Origin: Euphorbia lathyris | Taxonomy: Eukaryota; Streptophyta; Magnoliopsida; Malpighiales; Euphorbiaceae | Direction of reading: 5' to 3' | DNA: 64,000 nt | Assembly (NCBI RefSeq): GCF_963576675.1 | Contig: NC_088916.1 | Span: 14,918,501 to 14,982,500 of the forward strand | Shown: piece after piece, positions 36,001-46,551 of the stretch | Numbering within the stretch: position 1 is the first letter of the stretch | Layout: the number at the start of each line of letters is the position of its first letter | Notes under the pieces: generated by a model | Seen by the model: only the letters and a program-made list of their open reading frames with translations | The model's database searches: none | What the model was told of the DNA's origin: nothing | Made by a program: the position numbers and the translations under genes

Positions 36001-36967
36001 AATGGGAAATGACATTGCTCTATTACAATCGGTAAAAGTATGGTTATCCGGTAACTTCTCAATGAAAGACCTTGGTGAAGCAGCCTATATACTTGGTATA
36101 AAGATCTATAGAGATAGATCGCGTAGACTGCTTGGTCTTTCACAGGCTACAGACATTGAAAAGGTGCTAAATCGGTTTAGCATGCTTGAATCGAAACGAG
36201 GTAACTTACCCATGGTACATGGAGTGAAGTTAAACAATCATCAATGTCCTAAAACTGATGATGACAAACGACGCATGGCTGTAGTCCCGTATGCCAGCGC
36301 GATCGGTTCGATTATGTATGCTATGCTATGCATTAGACTTGATGTAGCGTTCGCGTTATCAGTAACGAGTCGTTACCAAGGGAATCCGGGAGACGAGCAT
36401 TGGATTGCCGTCAAGAACATTCTTAAGTACTTGAGAAGGACTAAAGATATGTTCCTAGTGTACGGAGAAGGAGATCTGAAAATTGAAGGATTTTCAGACG
36501 CTAGTCATCTCACAGATGAGAATGATTTTAAATCCCAATCAGGATACCTGTTTATCTTGAATGGGGGCGCGGTCAGTTGGAAGAGTTCCAAGCAGGGAAG
36601 CGTGGCTTTCTCTACGACCGAGTCAGAGTACATCGTTGCTGCGGAAGCGACAAAGGAAGCGGTTTGGATTAGAAAGTTCATTACAGAACTAGGAGTGGTG
36701 CCTGACATTGTCAATCCCATTACTCTGTACTGTGATAACAATGGAGCCATTGCGCAAGCAAAGGAACCACGGTCTCATAATGCATCCAAACACTACCTAA
36801 AGCGATACCACATCATCAGAGAGATTGTGGCTAGAGGAGATGTGAGAATAGAAAGAGTACCTACAGAGGACAACGTTGCAGATCCGTTGACAAAGCCTTT
36901 AACCCAGAAAGTACATGATCGTCATTTAACTTCTACTGGGATAAGTTTTAAAAACAATTGGCTTTAG
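33062..36967 (+). CDS. Copia Gag-Pol polyprotein, uninterrupted
   Basis: One frame open from 32996 encodes the polyprotein. I prefer the ATG at 33062 because MTKTNLQNILTDNKLNGSNF is the typical Copia gag start; the 22 codons before it look like leader. Order: UBN2-type gag; CCHC knuckle CHFCGKDGHWKRNC (33788-33829); protease with DTG in VLDTGCGSHF (near 33932); gag-pre-integrase HCRLGH; integrase core with Asp in IHSDVCGP, Asp in LRSDRGGEY and Glu in HNGVSERRNR (34500-34840); reverse transcriptase with YVDD (near 35980); RNase H with SDASHLTDEN and TTESEYIVAAEA (36490-36900). Order integrase before reverse transcriptase defines Copia. No stop or shift is seen. A few positions differ from the usual, such as KTTFLNGN for KTAFLNGN, so activity is not assured. 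The polyprotein would make a virus-like particle and copy the element RNA. Confidence 0.93.
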   Translation: MTKTNLQNILTDNKLNGSNFTDWFRNLKIVLKFEKIGYVLDTPIPPIPEDDAPIEEIDAYQKHKADDDHAGCIILASMTSELQRQHEEMDAYSVIMHLKELFGKQTRCERYEISKLLYRCRMQEGTSVMTHCVKMIGYITKLSSIGFVMDNELSIDLILQSLPESYSQFIMNYQMNDLQTSLEELANMLKSVEPNMKKDKAIPALVIEGSKKRKGNFPNPKHPKKGKKAVSTGKEVKKPKGECHFCGKDGHWKRNCKEYLATLKKGKGDASTSGMFYIEINTVSLSESWVLDTGCGSHFCTNMQELKQTRELKKGSINLRVGNGARVAAIAIGDYVLLLPSGLVIELRNCLYVPEMSRNIISISRLVDDGFHISIKNNSCNFYKDSIFYFSGISQNGIYVLDDKTPVFAIDTKRHKLDNSTYLWHCRLGHINKRRMLKLHSDGLIDSIDSESLETCESCLKGKMTKTPFSNKGERVSDTLGLIHSDVCGPMSVQARGGFRYFISFIDDHTRYGYVYLMKHKSEAFDKFKCFKNEVENQLGKKIKTLRSDRGGEYLSDNFLNYLTECGICSQWTPPYTPQHNGVSERRNRTLLDMVRSMMSMALLPKMFWGYALETALFTLNRVPTKSASSTPYELFVGRKPVFSFMRVWGCSAYVKRIASDKLDSKSDKCFFIGYPKETVGYYFYHPDDQKVIVSRYATFLEKEFLEETQKGSVIELDEVQEEETPAETTEAVEVPEEVPLDETPVAPIRRSRRVRELPVRYGFLVGDDDEVPVLDDEPENYEEALTSPDSKAWLEAMDSEMDSMYTNQVWTLVDPPEGIKPIGCRWIFKRKTDMDGKVSTYKARLVAKGYRQKQGVDYDETFSPVAMSKSIRIMLAIAAHFDYEIWQMDVKTTFLNGNLLEDVYMMQPEGFISKDANKVCKLQRSIYGLKQASRSWNKRFDETIKQFGFEQNCEEACIYKKASGSSIAFLILYVDDILLMGNDIALLQSVKVWLSGNFSMKDLGEAAYILGIKIYRDRSRRLLGLSQATDIEKVLNRFSMLESKRGNLPMVHGVKLNNHQCPKTDDDKRRMAVVPYASAIGSIMYAMLCIRLDVAFALSVTSRYQGNPGDEHWIAVKNILKYLRRTKDMFLVYGEGDLKIEGFSDASHLTDENDFKSQSGYLFILNGGAVSWKSSKQGSVAFSTTESEYIVAAEATKEAVWIRKFITELGVVPDIVNPITLYCDNNGAIAQAKEPRSHNASKHYLKRYHIIREIVARGDVRIERVPTEDNVADPLTKPLTQKVHDRHLTSTGISFKNNWL

Positions 36968-36968
36968 T

Positions 36969-36981
36969 CCAAGTGGGAGTA
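36969..36981 (+). promoter_or_regulatory. Copia polypurine tract
   Basis: CCAAGTGGGAGTA, directly before the TGTTGGGG start of the 3' LTR, is the usual plus-strand primer of plant Copia elements. Confidence 0.85.
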
Positions 36982-38882
36982 TGTTGGGGTTTAGTGTCTT
37001 AAAGACAATGGTTGTAAGATGCAAACTTATTGTAAATGAATTGTTCTTTATATCATTTGTTTTAATAAGATATATGTTTGATAACTATATAAAGGAAAAC
37101 CCTTTTACAGCACTAAATAAAGTCTAATAAAAGGAAATCCGTAAGTTTGTTTAAAGTGATTATAAAGTGTTCATACAAGCATGAAGTGAGACAAGACTTT
37201 ATAATAAACTAATAAACTTAAAACCACCCCAAGTCAAGTGAGATGTTTAGGATTGACATATCACTGTTGAGACTTGTATGTAACAATGTATTCTGTCCGA
37301 CAGAAAGCTGATCTCACAAGCTTCACATATATAGATATCTGGACAGTTACATAGATCCGATGAAACGTCGTTCATTAGGATTGGGGATCCGATTTGAGAT
37401 AACAGGATGGGTAGATTCATCCTTGTCACCTGTTCATCTCATTGGTATTAATAGGTATAAATAATCCTCAGACTCAAAGGAATGTTAATTGGTCATCCTG
37501 AATTACTGAATGTGAGACTTTGATCGCGTGGTCCCACGATCCTTAACAGAGATGACTCTGGGGTGTGAACTACAAAGGTTGGGTGTCACAGGAGGTAATG
37601 TCAGGGTAGTTATACATTGGATTGAGCATTTATCACTCCCGACGAATGGGAGATACGTCCAAGGATCGTTTGTGGAAGACTCGACTCTAAATCCTTGCAA
37701 GGTGATAGCTTAAGAGTAGAAATACAGATTTCACTTAACCTATTTATTTGAGTTGACTCGGCCTGTACAAGTAAAACGAACGTCTCGCTATATATGACTT
37801 GACATCATCCATAGTCATAAGATTCAGTTCAAGGATGTAGTTGATAAAGGATCGAATTATACTGTAACTAATACGGAAGGGTTAACGGCAGAATCAACCT
37901 GTCTTCTTAACGGACTCTGGGGGAATGATTACGGACATGCCGATAACATGCTCTGTTCATCATTCCGTTATGCAAGGATTAAATATAATTCTTGGAGAAA
38001 TTAATTTAATAGTTGCATACGGCCAGAAGTAGTAAGGACCTAATGGATCACACATAAGACTTGGAAACAAAAGAGAGATGGATCTGATTAATAGATGGAA
38101 GCCCAGTTGAGCCCAGTAAAGACCATGGATAAGGGGGGTCGAAATTATATGTATTAAAGGAAGGGAATTAATTTATTCCACTCTTCCTAATTGGATTAGG
38201 ATTGTGAAATTAAATTAATTAAGAGATAATCAAGTTAGGAGTTATTAATTGGATTAATGTCCTCCTATTATTATCTAACTAGGTTACTTATTATTATCCT
38301 AATTATATTAGATATATAGTAAGATAATAATTAGAAATCCTATTCCGAATTGGATTGCTATTAAGTAACCTAATCCTATCTAACTAGGGTTTAGAGACAA
38401 GATAATATATATACCCCTTACCTAGTGAATTTCGACACACACTCTAGCCCCACCCCTTGTGATTTTCGAAATCTACTAGCTAGAGAGAGAAAGTGAATTC
38501 CATCCCCAAGTTCGTGGACAAGAATTCATTCGGCATTCCATCGATTGATTAATCTAATTCATCCCTCTTTCTCCTTGATCTTGTGTTGGTTAATTAGAGG
38601 TAATCTATTTTGGTTACATCTCATAAGGGTTGATTCTAATTTAACCTCACCGTGTTCACGAAAGAAGAAAAACAATCAAAAGGGAGAAATTCGTTTTTCT
38701 TCGCCTACATCAGGTCAGTTCACTATTTCGAGGATTCCCGGAGATTGAACCGTCGGATCATCGTAATTTTTGGACAGTAACTTCTAGACACATTCTTCCA
38801 CGTTTCCACCGAAGGGATCATCGTTCGGCGGTCTGGAAGGTCTATTTCGAATAGGGGCAGATTGGTAAACAGTTTACATCTC
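36982..38882 (+). repeat. Copia 3' LTR, truncated (1901 of about 2066 bp)
   Basis: It matches the 5' LTR from TGTTGGGG to ...GTTTACATCTC and then stops; the remaining 165 bases, equivalent to 31262-31426, are gone. Directly after the break the sequence is Athila gag DNA (CTTTGGATTTGGCTC). The break therefore is a deletion across the element boundary. Confidence 0.9.
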
Positions 38883-40292
38883 CTTTGGATTTGGCTCTGT
38901 GTTGCTCGGCATTATTCCCTTTCCTTTTGACGTAAATGCAGCCAACTGGTGAACTTGTGTTTCCAGATTTTTAATTGATGCTTGTGTCTGTTTCATGAAT
39001 TGCATCATCATTGTTTTCATATCTGGTTCTACATCTTCCTTTGGTGGCACAGGTTGTTTATAATGCTGCTGAGGTTGCCTTTGGTAGTGTCCTCCTTGCT
39101 GTTGTTGATATCTCGGTTGTTCGTGCTGGTTTGGCTGGCCTGTCCATCCAAAATTCGGATCGTTTCTTGTGGCAGGATTATACGTGTTGGAGTACGGGTT
39201 AGTTGGATTCCTCTGATTATATCCTGCGTAATCACATTCTGCTTGTGCGCCCTTTCCCTGCTTAACTCCGGGACAGTTGATGCTGAAATGAAGGCTTCCA
39301 CAAAAGTCGCAAATGTCATTGAATGGTGGTTCGTTGTGAATTGAAGACGCATTTATCTTGCCCAGCTATCTAGCTAGCTGTTCTACCTGACTTGTCAATT
39401 TTGACACAACATCTTCATTTCTCATCTTTTTTCCTTCACTTCTGGCGGAGTGCCAGTTGTAACTTGTGCTTACTACCTTCTCAATAAGGTCATACAAAGC
39501 CTGTGGCTCAAGATCTTCTGGGTTACCGTTGGCAATGGATTCAATCTGGATTTTGTAGATGTTTGTTACACCATTATAGAAATTCTGCACTTGCATCCAC
39601 ATAGGGATACCATGATTTGGTACCCTTCTCAACAGCTCTTTGTATCTTTCCCAGGCTTCTGCTAGCGACTCATCCTCTTCTTGCACAAACCGAGGCACTT
39701 CGTTTCTCAGTTTTATGGTTTGTCGAGGTGGGAAATATTTCATCAGAAAAGCTCGTGCCATTTCTTCCCAACTTGTGATTGTCCCTGGCTGTAAATTTCT
39801 TAGCCAGTTTTTTGCTTTATCCCTTAGGGAAAAAGGAAATAGCTTTAGTCTGACTACGTCGTCAGAAACGCCTCTATTAGATCTGAACGTGTTGCACAGC
39901 GTGATGAATTCTTGAATATGCCCATTTGGATCTTCAGATTGAAACCCATTGCATTGTACTGAGGCCTGGATCATCTGTATTATGGACCCCTTCACCTCGA
40001 ACATGTTGTTCCCCTCGTTAGGTAACACAATGCATGAAGAATGTCCCTCGGTTGTGGGTCGAGCGTAATCTCTAATCCTCATGATTGGAGGATTGTTGTT
40101 TTCTCCTTCTCCTTCAGGACCAGGCTGAACAACATGCTCCGGTCCTCTTCCAGCCATTCTTCTTTCTCTTTGTCTAGCACGTCGAGCGCCCGCTCGGTTT
40201 CGTCTACACGTTCTCTCTAATTCCAGCTCTACGCATAAACAAGTTGAGAACTCTTTTTTTCCTGCATGCCTTAGCAAACAGATTAAAAACAC
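38883..40292 (-). pseudogene. Athila copy 1 gag
   Basis: The minus-strand frame 40292-39366 carries the retrotransposon gag domain (AKNWLRNLQPGTITSWEE, FLMKYFPPRQ, ESLAEAWERYKELLRR) and ends at a TAG (39366-39368) after QLAR that copy 2 shares. Beyond it, in another frame, a CCHC knuckle is visible (CDFCGSLHFSINC, near 39270-39310), followed by Gln-rich sequence and the junction with the Copia LTR. It would form the particle shell. Copy 1 keeps a stretch of about 130 bases (near 39085-39215) that copy 2 lost. Confidence 0.85.
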
Positions 40293-40333
40293 CCTGTTTC
40301 ACAGAAATTTCAGATAAATTTTGTTGCTTTCAA

Positions 40334-40351
40334 TCCCCAGCAACGGCGCCA
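40334..40351 (-). promoter_or_regulatory. Athila copy 1 primer-binding site (tRNA-Asp)
   Basis: On the plus strand TCCCCAGCAACGGCGCCA matches the 3' end of plant tRNA-Asp with one difference. It lies 6 bases inside the 5' LTR (LTR B). A tRNA-Asp primer is characteristic of Athila. Confidence 0.85.
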
Positions 40352-40357
40352 AAAACT

Positions 40358-41634
40358 TGTTGTCCTGTGATGTGACTCTAGCAAGTGTACTAGATACAAG
40401 TAATAAAGTGATAAGTCAAGTATCGTATCCACAGGGATTGAGATCCAAAATTATATTAGAAAATCGTTGTTGGACTGTGTGTGTGTGTGTGTGTAAATGT
40501 ATCTTCTTAGTGGGGTTGATTGTTTGAGTTTGGTCAGTTAAGACAAAAGATCGCTACTTCTATAAAAGATATGACAAATAGATGACAGTTTAAAAGGTAG
40601 AACAGGCTAAGCACTACCGAGCAGGCAGTGCAAGGTCATACAACAATCCAACGAATTAGTTACAATACCAATGAAGTCAAAGTATCAGCTTTAATGCCCA
40701 CTTAAGTGAACTTTCGTGTGTTCTTAATTTTCTAAGATTTACTAGAACCAATAGCGTCCTAAAGGAACTTTCTCTCTTGCATTAAGATCAAAGCTGCATT
40801 TCTGTTAAGAAAACCTTAGACACAACCATCTAACATATATGCTTCAAGGTTGCGAGATTGATAGAGAAATCAGTGAAGATGTAAGTAGTGTCCTAACATT
40901 CATCTATCACATGCATAAATGCCGAAGCACAGAAATATAAACCCTCATCAACACATCATTGGTAAAATAATACAAATTCATTGCAAAGGTTATAAGACTT
41001 ACATCACCGGCCCGGACTGGCCGTGCCTATTCAAAATGGATTACTCACTCATATCAAGCAGTGAGTAATCAGAAGTTCTTGTTACATTCAGAAACTCCAT
41101 TGGAGTTCTCTTCTAACGCCTAAAAAGTGACTTTTCTGCTCTACACAAAAAATCCGATCTCCCCTAGTCTTCCCTTCGCTACATCTATTTAAAGGAGAAA
41201 GACCGGGGCCAAAATTGGTACCCGAAAGTACCCTTACAAAGCAATACAGAAATAAGTCAACTCCACTAAAACTAAACAATCAGAAATGATTATGGATTCT
41301 TTTGACCCTTGAACACTCAAGGGTCGAAACTTCTTGTCATCATGCTACTTTAGGTAACGCCACTGAAACACCTTTCCACCTACTGCCTTTGCCATGCCCA
41401 CCTCTGTTCTGTCGCTGTCCGTCATCAGAATATCTGGCGTTTGACCGCTGGATCATAGAAAGGCTCCACTCCTCTTTGGCAGTTGCGAAACAAGATGTTT
41501 CCAGCATGTTTAGCTTAATCTTTACTTATCTGTAATAAAACATTAATCAGCCCTTCATTCTTGTAATATAACAGAAAACACCCCTATTCTATTATGAATA
41601 TCGTGTTAAAACTTAGTCAATTTCATGCCTAACA
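40358..41634 (-). repeat. Athila LTR B (5' LTR of copy 1 and 3' LTR of copy 2), 1277 bp
   Basis: It begins TGTTGTCCTGTG and ends ATGCCTAACA. It is followed on the left by a primer-binding site and on the right by a polypurine tract, so it serves both internal regions. Its GT microsatellite near 40478-40494 is longer than that in LTR A. Confidence 0.93.
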
Positions 41635-42229
41635 AATACCCCCAAATTGAATCTTTGCTTGTCCTCAAGCAACCAAATGTAAGAAGGAAAAAATATTTTA
41701 AGAGTTAGGGATGAAATAGTACAGAGAATGATTATGGAGAAAAGAAATTGTTTCGTTCAGCGGGGTAGTTGACAGATGCGAGCTATGATCTCATTGAAAA
41801 GTTAAAGCTTGTTTTAAACTGTGTGCCTTTAATCGAGAAATTCCTTAAAGCTTAAAATTAGACTTCTACTTTCACAAGGAGCAACTAACTCGCCTGACAT
41901 GCCTCACTAGGGACTGGAATAATTCACTCACTCTCATATGGCATTTATTCACCATAGGAAAAAGAGTGCAACTTCACTCCTTAGCTCAGTCACCACACCC
42001 TTAGGGTGTGAGTTTGCCTTTTGGTCCTGAATCAATGGGACAAAATTCTTCCAAACATAGTCCAAAGGACTTGACAAAGGTTGTAATGTTGGGCTCAGGT
42101 TCTGGTTTGACAGTGAGAATCTATCTAAGTGTATAAATTCTGTCTTTATGCAAATTATTTACCCTACTCAGCTTCAACATCTTAGCATTTCTTTCCTTAC
42201 CCGACCCACACAGCCTGATTCTCATAACA

Positions 42230-43539
42230 TTCAGGACAAGAATTAACTTACTATGACAGCAACATTCTTTATTTTTGAAAAAATAGTCCACTGCTGTAGG
42301 AGTGCAAACTGCAGTGAAGGAGTCCTGCGGGTAGTAGGGCTGCACAAAACTAACCGGAAAACCGAAAAACCGATTTCTGAAACCGAAACCAAACCGAAAA
42401 ATAGGTTAACCGTAACCGATGGACTAGTTTACGGTTTTTATTTTAAAAACCGATGGTTAACCAAAACCGAAAAATAAACCGATTATGTATTAATACACAT
42501 AAAACTAGTATAAATATATGTAGAAATTTGATTATCAATCTATAAATATACATATTTGTATTTAATTTTTAAGTTAAAAATATCAAAATAACTTAAAACT
42601 TAAGTTTTTTGGCAATTTTGTTAATTAAATTTGAAATTACATATTTTTATTTAATATTTAAATAATTATATATTTATTTTAAAGTGAATAATTATAGATG
42701 TAAAGTGATATTTGCTACGAAAAGTAACTAATGGTTAACCGACCGAAATATAGGTTAACCGATCGAAGTTTATATTAACCGAAATACGGTTAACCGAATT
42801 AAATGGACTGGTTAATGGTTTTTATTAATGGACTGGTTAACCGACCATGTGCACCCCTAGCGGGTAGTAGTGGCTCTGGGTAGAACGATTGGATTCCTTT
42901 AGCAAAGGGCTGCTGGAAGAGTTGGAATGGGAACAATTGGGCAGAGTTCTTGTATGCTGCGAAAGGAAATCAAAAGAAAAGTCTAAAACCGAGATTCACA
43001 CGCGGGTCACCAGAAAGACAAAGAGGGCTAGCAAGGCGACCAGAGGCGATCGGCTGTGAGCTCGAGAATGCTACTGCATATTGGGTTGGGCGGTACCAAA
43101 GGATCAGGTCCAGCCCCATTACCACTGAAAGAATAGAGATAGGAAATGCATCAATACCTTGCTAAAAGCCGGGTTTTTTCGATGAAAAAAGAGAATTTTA
43201 GAAAAGATGCTATCTTATGATATTTTTATCGAGGTAGCCGGAAAGGGATTGACCACAAAAAAAAAAAGCTTGGCTTGCTAATGCGGGGAAAGCGAAAGCA
43301 AATGCTTTTACGTGGGCTAGGCCCCTACTGTATAATCAGTAAACACCTGTATCCTGCGCCAAACGAGAGTCGAAAGAAAGCTAGCTCTCTAAGACACCCA
43401 CTCTATCGAGTCTTTTTTAGAAATTTATATCGTTGATAGAGTAGGCATAGGAATCGCAAATGAACCAAAGTCTAGTCGATTCAAGTACTTTACTTTTACT
43501 ATTTATCTCCCTTTCTCTACTTTACTTACTATATTAGAT
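42230..43539. other. Organelle-like insertion (probable mitochondrial DNA, NUMT) in Athila copy 2
   Basis: Copy 1 has no counterpart: its sequence runs directly from CTCATAACA to TAGTGAACAATC with 19 bases between (23530-23560). The inserted DNA is richer in GC than its surroundings and has the texture of plant mitochondrial intergenic DNA, for example GGCTAGCAAGGCGACCAGAG, GAAAGAAAGCTAGCTCTC and GTGGGCTAGGCCCC. There is no long ORF and no terminal repeat, and the site lost a few bases, as expected of end-joining capture. It contains a hAT-type element. The organelle origin is inferred from texture only. Confidence 0.45.
42335..42859. mobile_element. Non-autonomous hAT-type element with CCGAAAACCG words, 525 bp
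   Basis: The ends are TAGGGCTGCACAAAAC on the left and TAGGGGTGCACATGG read inward on the right. A perfect 8-bp duplication, GCGGGTAG, flanks it at 42327-42334 and 42860-42867. Subterminal regions are full of AAAACCGAAAAACCG and GGTTAACCG words, with an AT-rich centre. It has no ORF. Removing it rejoins the organelle-like sequence cleanly. Confidence 0.85.
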
Positions 43540-44496
43540 TAGTGAACAATCATTAAAGATTTTTTTCATCCAAACACATGATTCCCAGGTTCCTTTCTAT
43601 CTTTCTTTAGCATTATCTGCTCAATCGCCTTTGTTTTCCTGATTTGTGTGTCTTTAAAAATACATGATTTAAAATTAAGCAGTTGGTTTTGAAGCACAAG
43701 ACAGAATTCAGGTTATTTAGGAATATCAGTGAAAGGAAGGGGTTTCATTGCGTGGTTTTCAGAAAGAACAGGTTATGGCTCAAGTTGGTTATCCTAAAAT
43801 TTTGAGTGCAAAGCACATGTGGCTATTTGTGTAGTGGAAAGGGAATCTAGTTGCCTTTTTCCTCCTATGATTGTTAAAAAGAATCTCCATTTCAACAGGG
43901 CAAACCAAGGCAAATTCTCCCTAAAGATAGTGAGTGCTGGCCCACTCAGAAAAAAATCAATGCATAATTTAGATGCACTTGCAGGCTCGAGTTCTCACTA
44001 TTTTTTGGGAAATGCATTTAGGCAAGGGTTACTAATTGTGAAAGAAGATTTAAAAATTTCAAAATTTTCGGAACTTCCAGACTCGGGGAGACAAAATTCA
44101 AACAACTAAAACTAGACAAATCCATCATAAAACGCACAGTCTGTATAGTAATTCCCGTGAACACAAAACAATCGAAGAGATTTAATAAACAAGGAGACTA
44201 GACAGCAACGAAAAGATTACAAAGGATATTTACATCAAAGATTCTCAAGGGGATATTTGCTATACACCAAATCAATTAAATTACAAACTGAATAAACATT
44301 TATCATGTTATGCCTGCATATATTGTGATGTGTAACTCCCCACCCCCAAATTAAAACGGAACATTGTCCTCAATGTTATCAGGATGGCAGCAAATTATAG
44401 ACAATAATAGCAAAATAACATAGGCAGAGTGCACAATTTGAAAGAGTAAGGGTGTTAGATGTTACCAAATGCTAGGACAGCGACCAAGGTGACGAA

Positions 44497-45883
44497 TTAG
44501 ACGGGCTGGGAAAGAAAGGAGTTAACCTCTCTATCCGCAGTGGCAGGAATGCCCTCCCCTTTCGAGGAAGCATCAGCATTAGCATTAGCATTAGCATTAG
44601 TAGGTGTTTCAGGTGTTTTTCTTACCGGACTCTTGACGGAAAAACCGGATGGACTCTCCTTGCCATGCTCCTTAATACAGATGGTTTTGAGCATGTCTAT
44701 CAATCCCTGTTGTGACTCATACTTTTGCTCAAGGGCAAATATCATTTCTCGGTTGGCTTGGTTTTGAGCAAACAGGGCGTTGAACTTGTCAAGGATGTCC
44801 TCGCTCGAAAGCTTTGCACATTTCTTATAGAAATCCAGATCCTTTGGCCGCTTAACTTGTTCAAAATCCGATGATACCGACACAGTTGGTTCACTTTTCC
44901 TCTTCCGGCTTTCGACTCTCCTGGCCGCAACAAAGTCCGCCATCCAAACCCACTTTCCATTTACCAGTTTGCCAAACAACATTTTCTGCAGACTCTTGAG
45001 ATCAATCTGGTCCGGGTGGTTCATAATAGTGAGCCGAGAGTGGTCCTCAGGCTTAAAAACTCCTATGGATTCAGCAATTCTAGTGACAATGCTCCCACAT
45101 CAGATGAGTGAAGAGTTCTTTTTACAAAAAGCATTGATGTACTCCCCAAACCAGTAACCTAAATTCATCATTGGCCCGATTGCCATACTCCACAAGGCTA
45201 TAAGGTCTGCATGCGGCATAGTGGCTTGATTTTCGTGAGCAAAAATTGTTCCGGAGACCAGCTTATGCAAGTAACGAACAGCATAATCACCAATATTTGA
45301 CGCCTTGGAAACGCTCCCGTCATAATGTTGCTGTCCCGAAATAGAATTCCAGAAGGCAGTAGGGTCAAAGACATCAGGGTCTCGGTGAATGCTTCCTTGT
45401 AGCTCTCGGACTCCAGGTCATCATCGTCCGAAGCGCCTAACAAACAGTTAAACATGTTGAGCGAGGGCCTCTGAGTGTGACCCATGAGCCTGAAACTGAA
45501 CTTCCCTTTTTCCTCAGGGTCGGTGATCTTAGCATCGTGCCTGAAAGTTGCCAGGAACTCTAACGTCAGTTTTTGTATGCCGGCTCCGTCATCTCAAAGA
45601 AGCAGCCGAAATGGCCTGCTTCCATGAGCTTGCGCACACGTTCAGCAAGCTTGAGCCTCTTCAGAGTGTCCCAACAAACTGTTCGTATGGGCCCGAATTC
45701 AAGTTTAGTCAGATCTTCGTAGTACTTTTGCACCTCAGCATCTTTGAACTGAGAGAGCTTTTTCACTAGCTTTTCATCCGGAACGAAAGCGACTGTGCTT
45801 GGTTCCGTCATCTTTCCTTTTGCTTTCTCCTTCTTGGTCGAGCCCTCGACTTTTACGTGCTTTCCCGAACCACGAGTTCTCAT
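44497..45883 (-). pseudogene. Athila copy 2, ORF downstream of integrase (ATHILA ORF-1-like)
   Basis: Counterpart of 24506-25895: basic leader, globular part, coiled-coil part (near 44720-44800) and Ala/Asn-rich tail. It lacks the TAA stop found in copy 1 (here CAA) and has a better reading frame through the region before RPKDLDFYKKCAK. It has its own single-base losses near 45570 and 45380 that shift the frame. Comparing the two copies therefore shows where each was damaged. Function unknown. Confidence 0.65.
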
Positions 45884-46551
45884 CTGTAAATCAAACTAAA
45901 TAGGTGCCTCCGCAACCATGTATGAGAAAAAAATTCTTGGTAAAGGTGAGAAAGAATAGTGGGTAAAGACTAATTAGGGTACCCAGCAGTCTGCGTCCTT
46001 TAAGTAGAAAAGAGGAGACAGATCTCTTGAACTACCGCCCTAAAGATCGTCTCCTAATCTGCCACCTGGAATAAGTTATATGGAGAGATGACCACTCTAG
46101 GCGAAAAGACGCAAGGGTACCGTAATTATTCAATTACGGCACACCATCCACTTTTGTTTTTTACCGAGGAGGTGTTTAGGCTGAAATTATAGCCTATGAC
46201 AGTGGATTTGACGTGGCCCTTATCCTTTTGCTTTGTGTGTTTATTATTTTTAATTTGAATTTATCCCCCCCCCAAAAAAAATTCTTACGACCTAGCTCCA
46301 CATCCCTCCAAAGATTACACAAGCAAAACTTAAAACTTCACTCTTATTGACAAGGGTAGAAGTTTTATATTTTTCCTAGTGAATATAGCTATTTGACTTG
46401 ATTGCATGGTTAAAGCAAAAATGAGACAATGTAATTGTTATCAGGAAAATGACTTAACACATGATGAAGGATAAAAAAAATAAAAAGGAGTTGTTGTAGG
46501 GGTACTTTCCTGCTGCAATTGGTGTTTGCAGCGAACACCCTGTGTCTCTGA

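Larger units (their letters stand above)
29361..38882 (+). mobile_element. Ty1/Copia retrotransposon with intact polyprotein and truncated 3' LTR
   Basis: The 5' LTR is 29361-31426, the primer-binding site for initiator tRNA-Met follows at once, a long leader runs to 33061, one ORF fills 33062-36967, and a polypurine tract precedes the 3' LTR at 36982. It inserted into Athila copy 1 after CCTAG (copy 2 has the uninterrupted site at 49965-49969). The right-hand target duplication is absent because a deletion removed the last 165 bases of the 3' LTR and about 537 bases of Athila. The LTRs look about 99 % alike by eye, so the insertion is young. Lineage within Copia was not settled. Confidence 0.92.
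41635..44496 (-). other. Athila copy 2, non-coding 3' region with later insertions
   Basis: It starts with the polypurine tract (minus strand CAATTTGGGGGTATT) and matches copy 1 (22931-24505) except for an insertion at 42230-43539 that replaces about 19 bases. No coding content was recognised in the Athila part. Confidence 0.6.

Noticed and set aside
33580..36750. Minus-strand ORFs opposite the Copia polyprotein
   Set aside because: Shadows of a long conserved coding frame, with no domain content.
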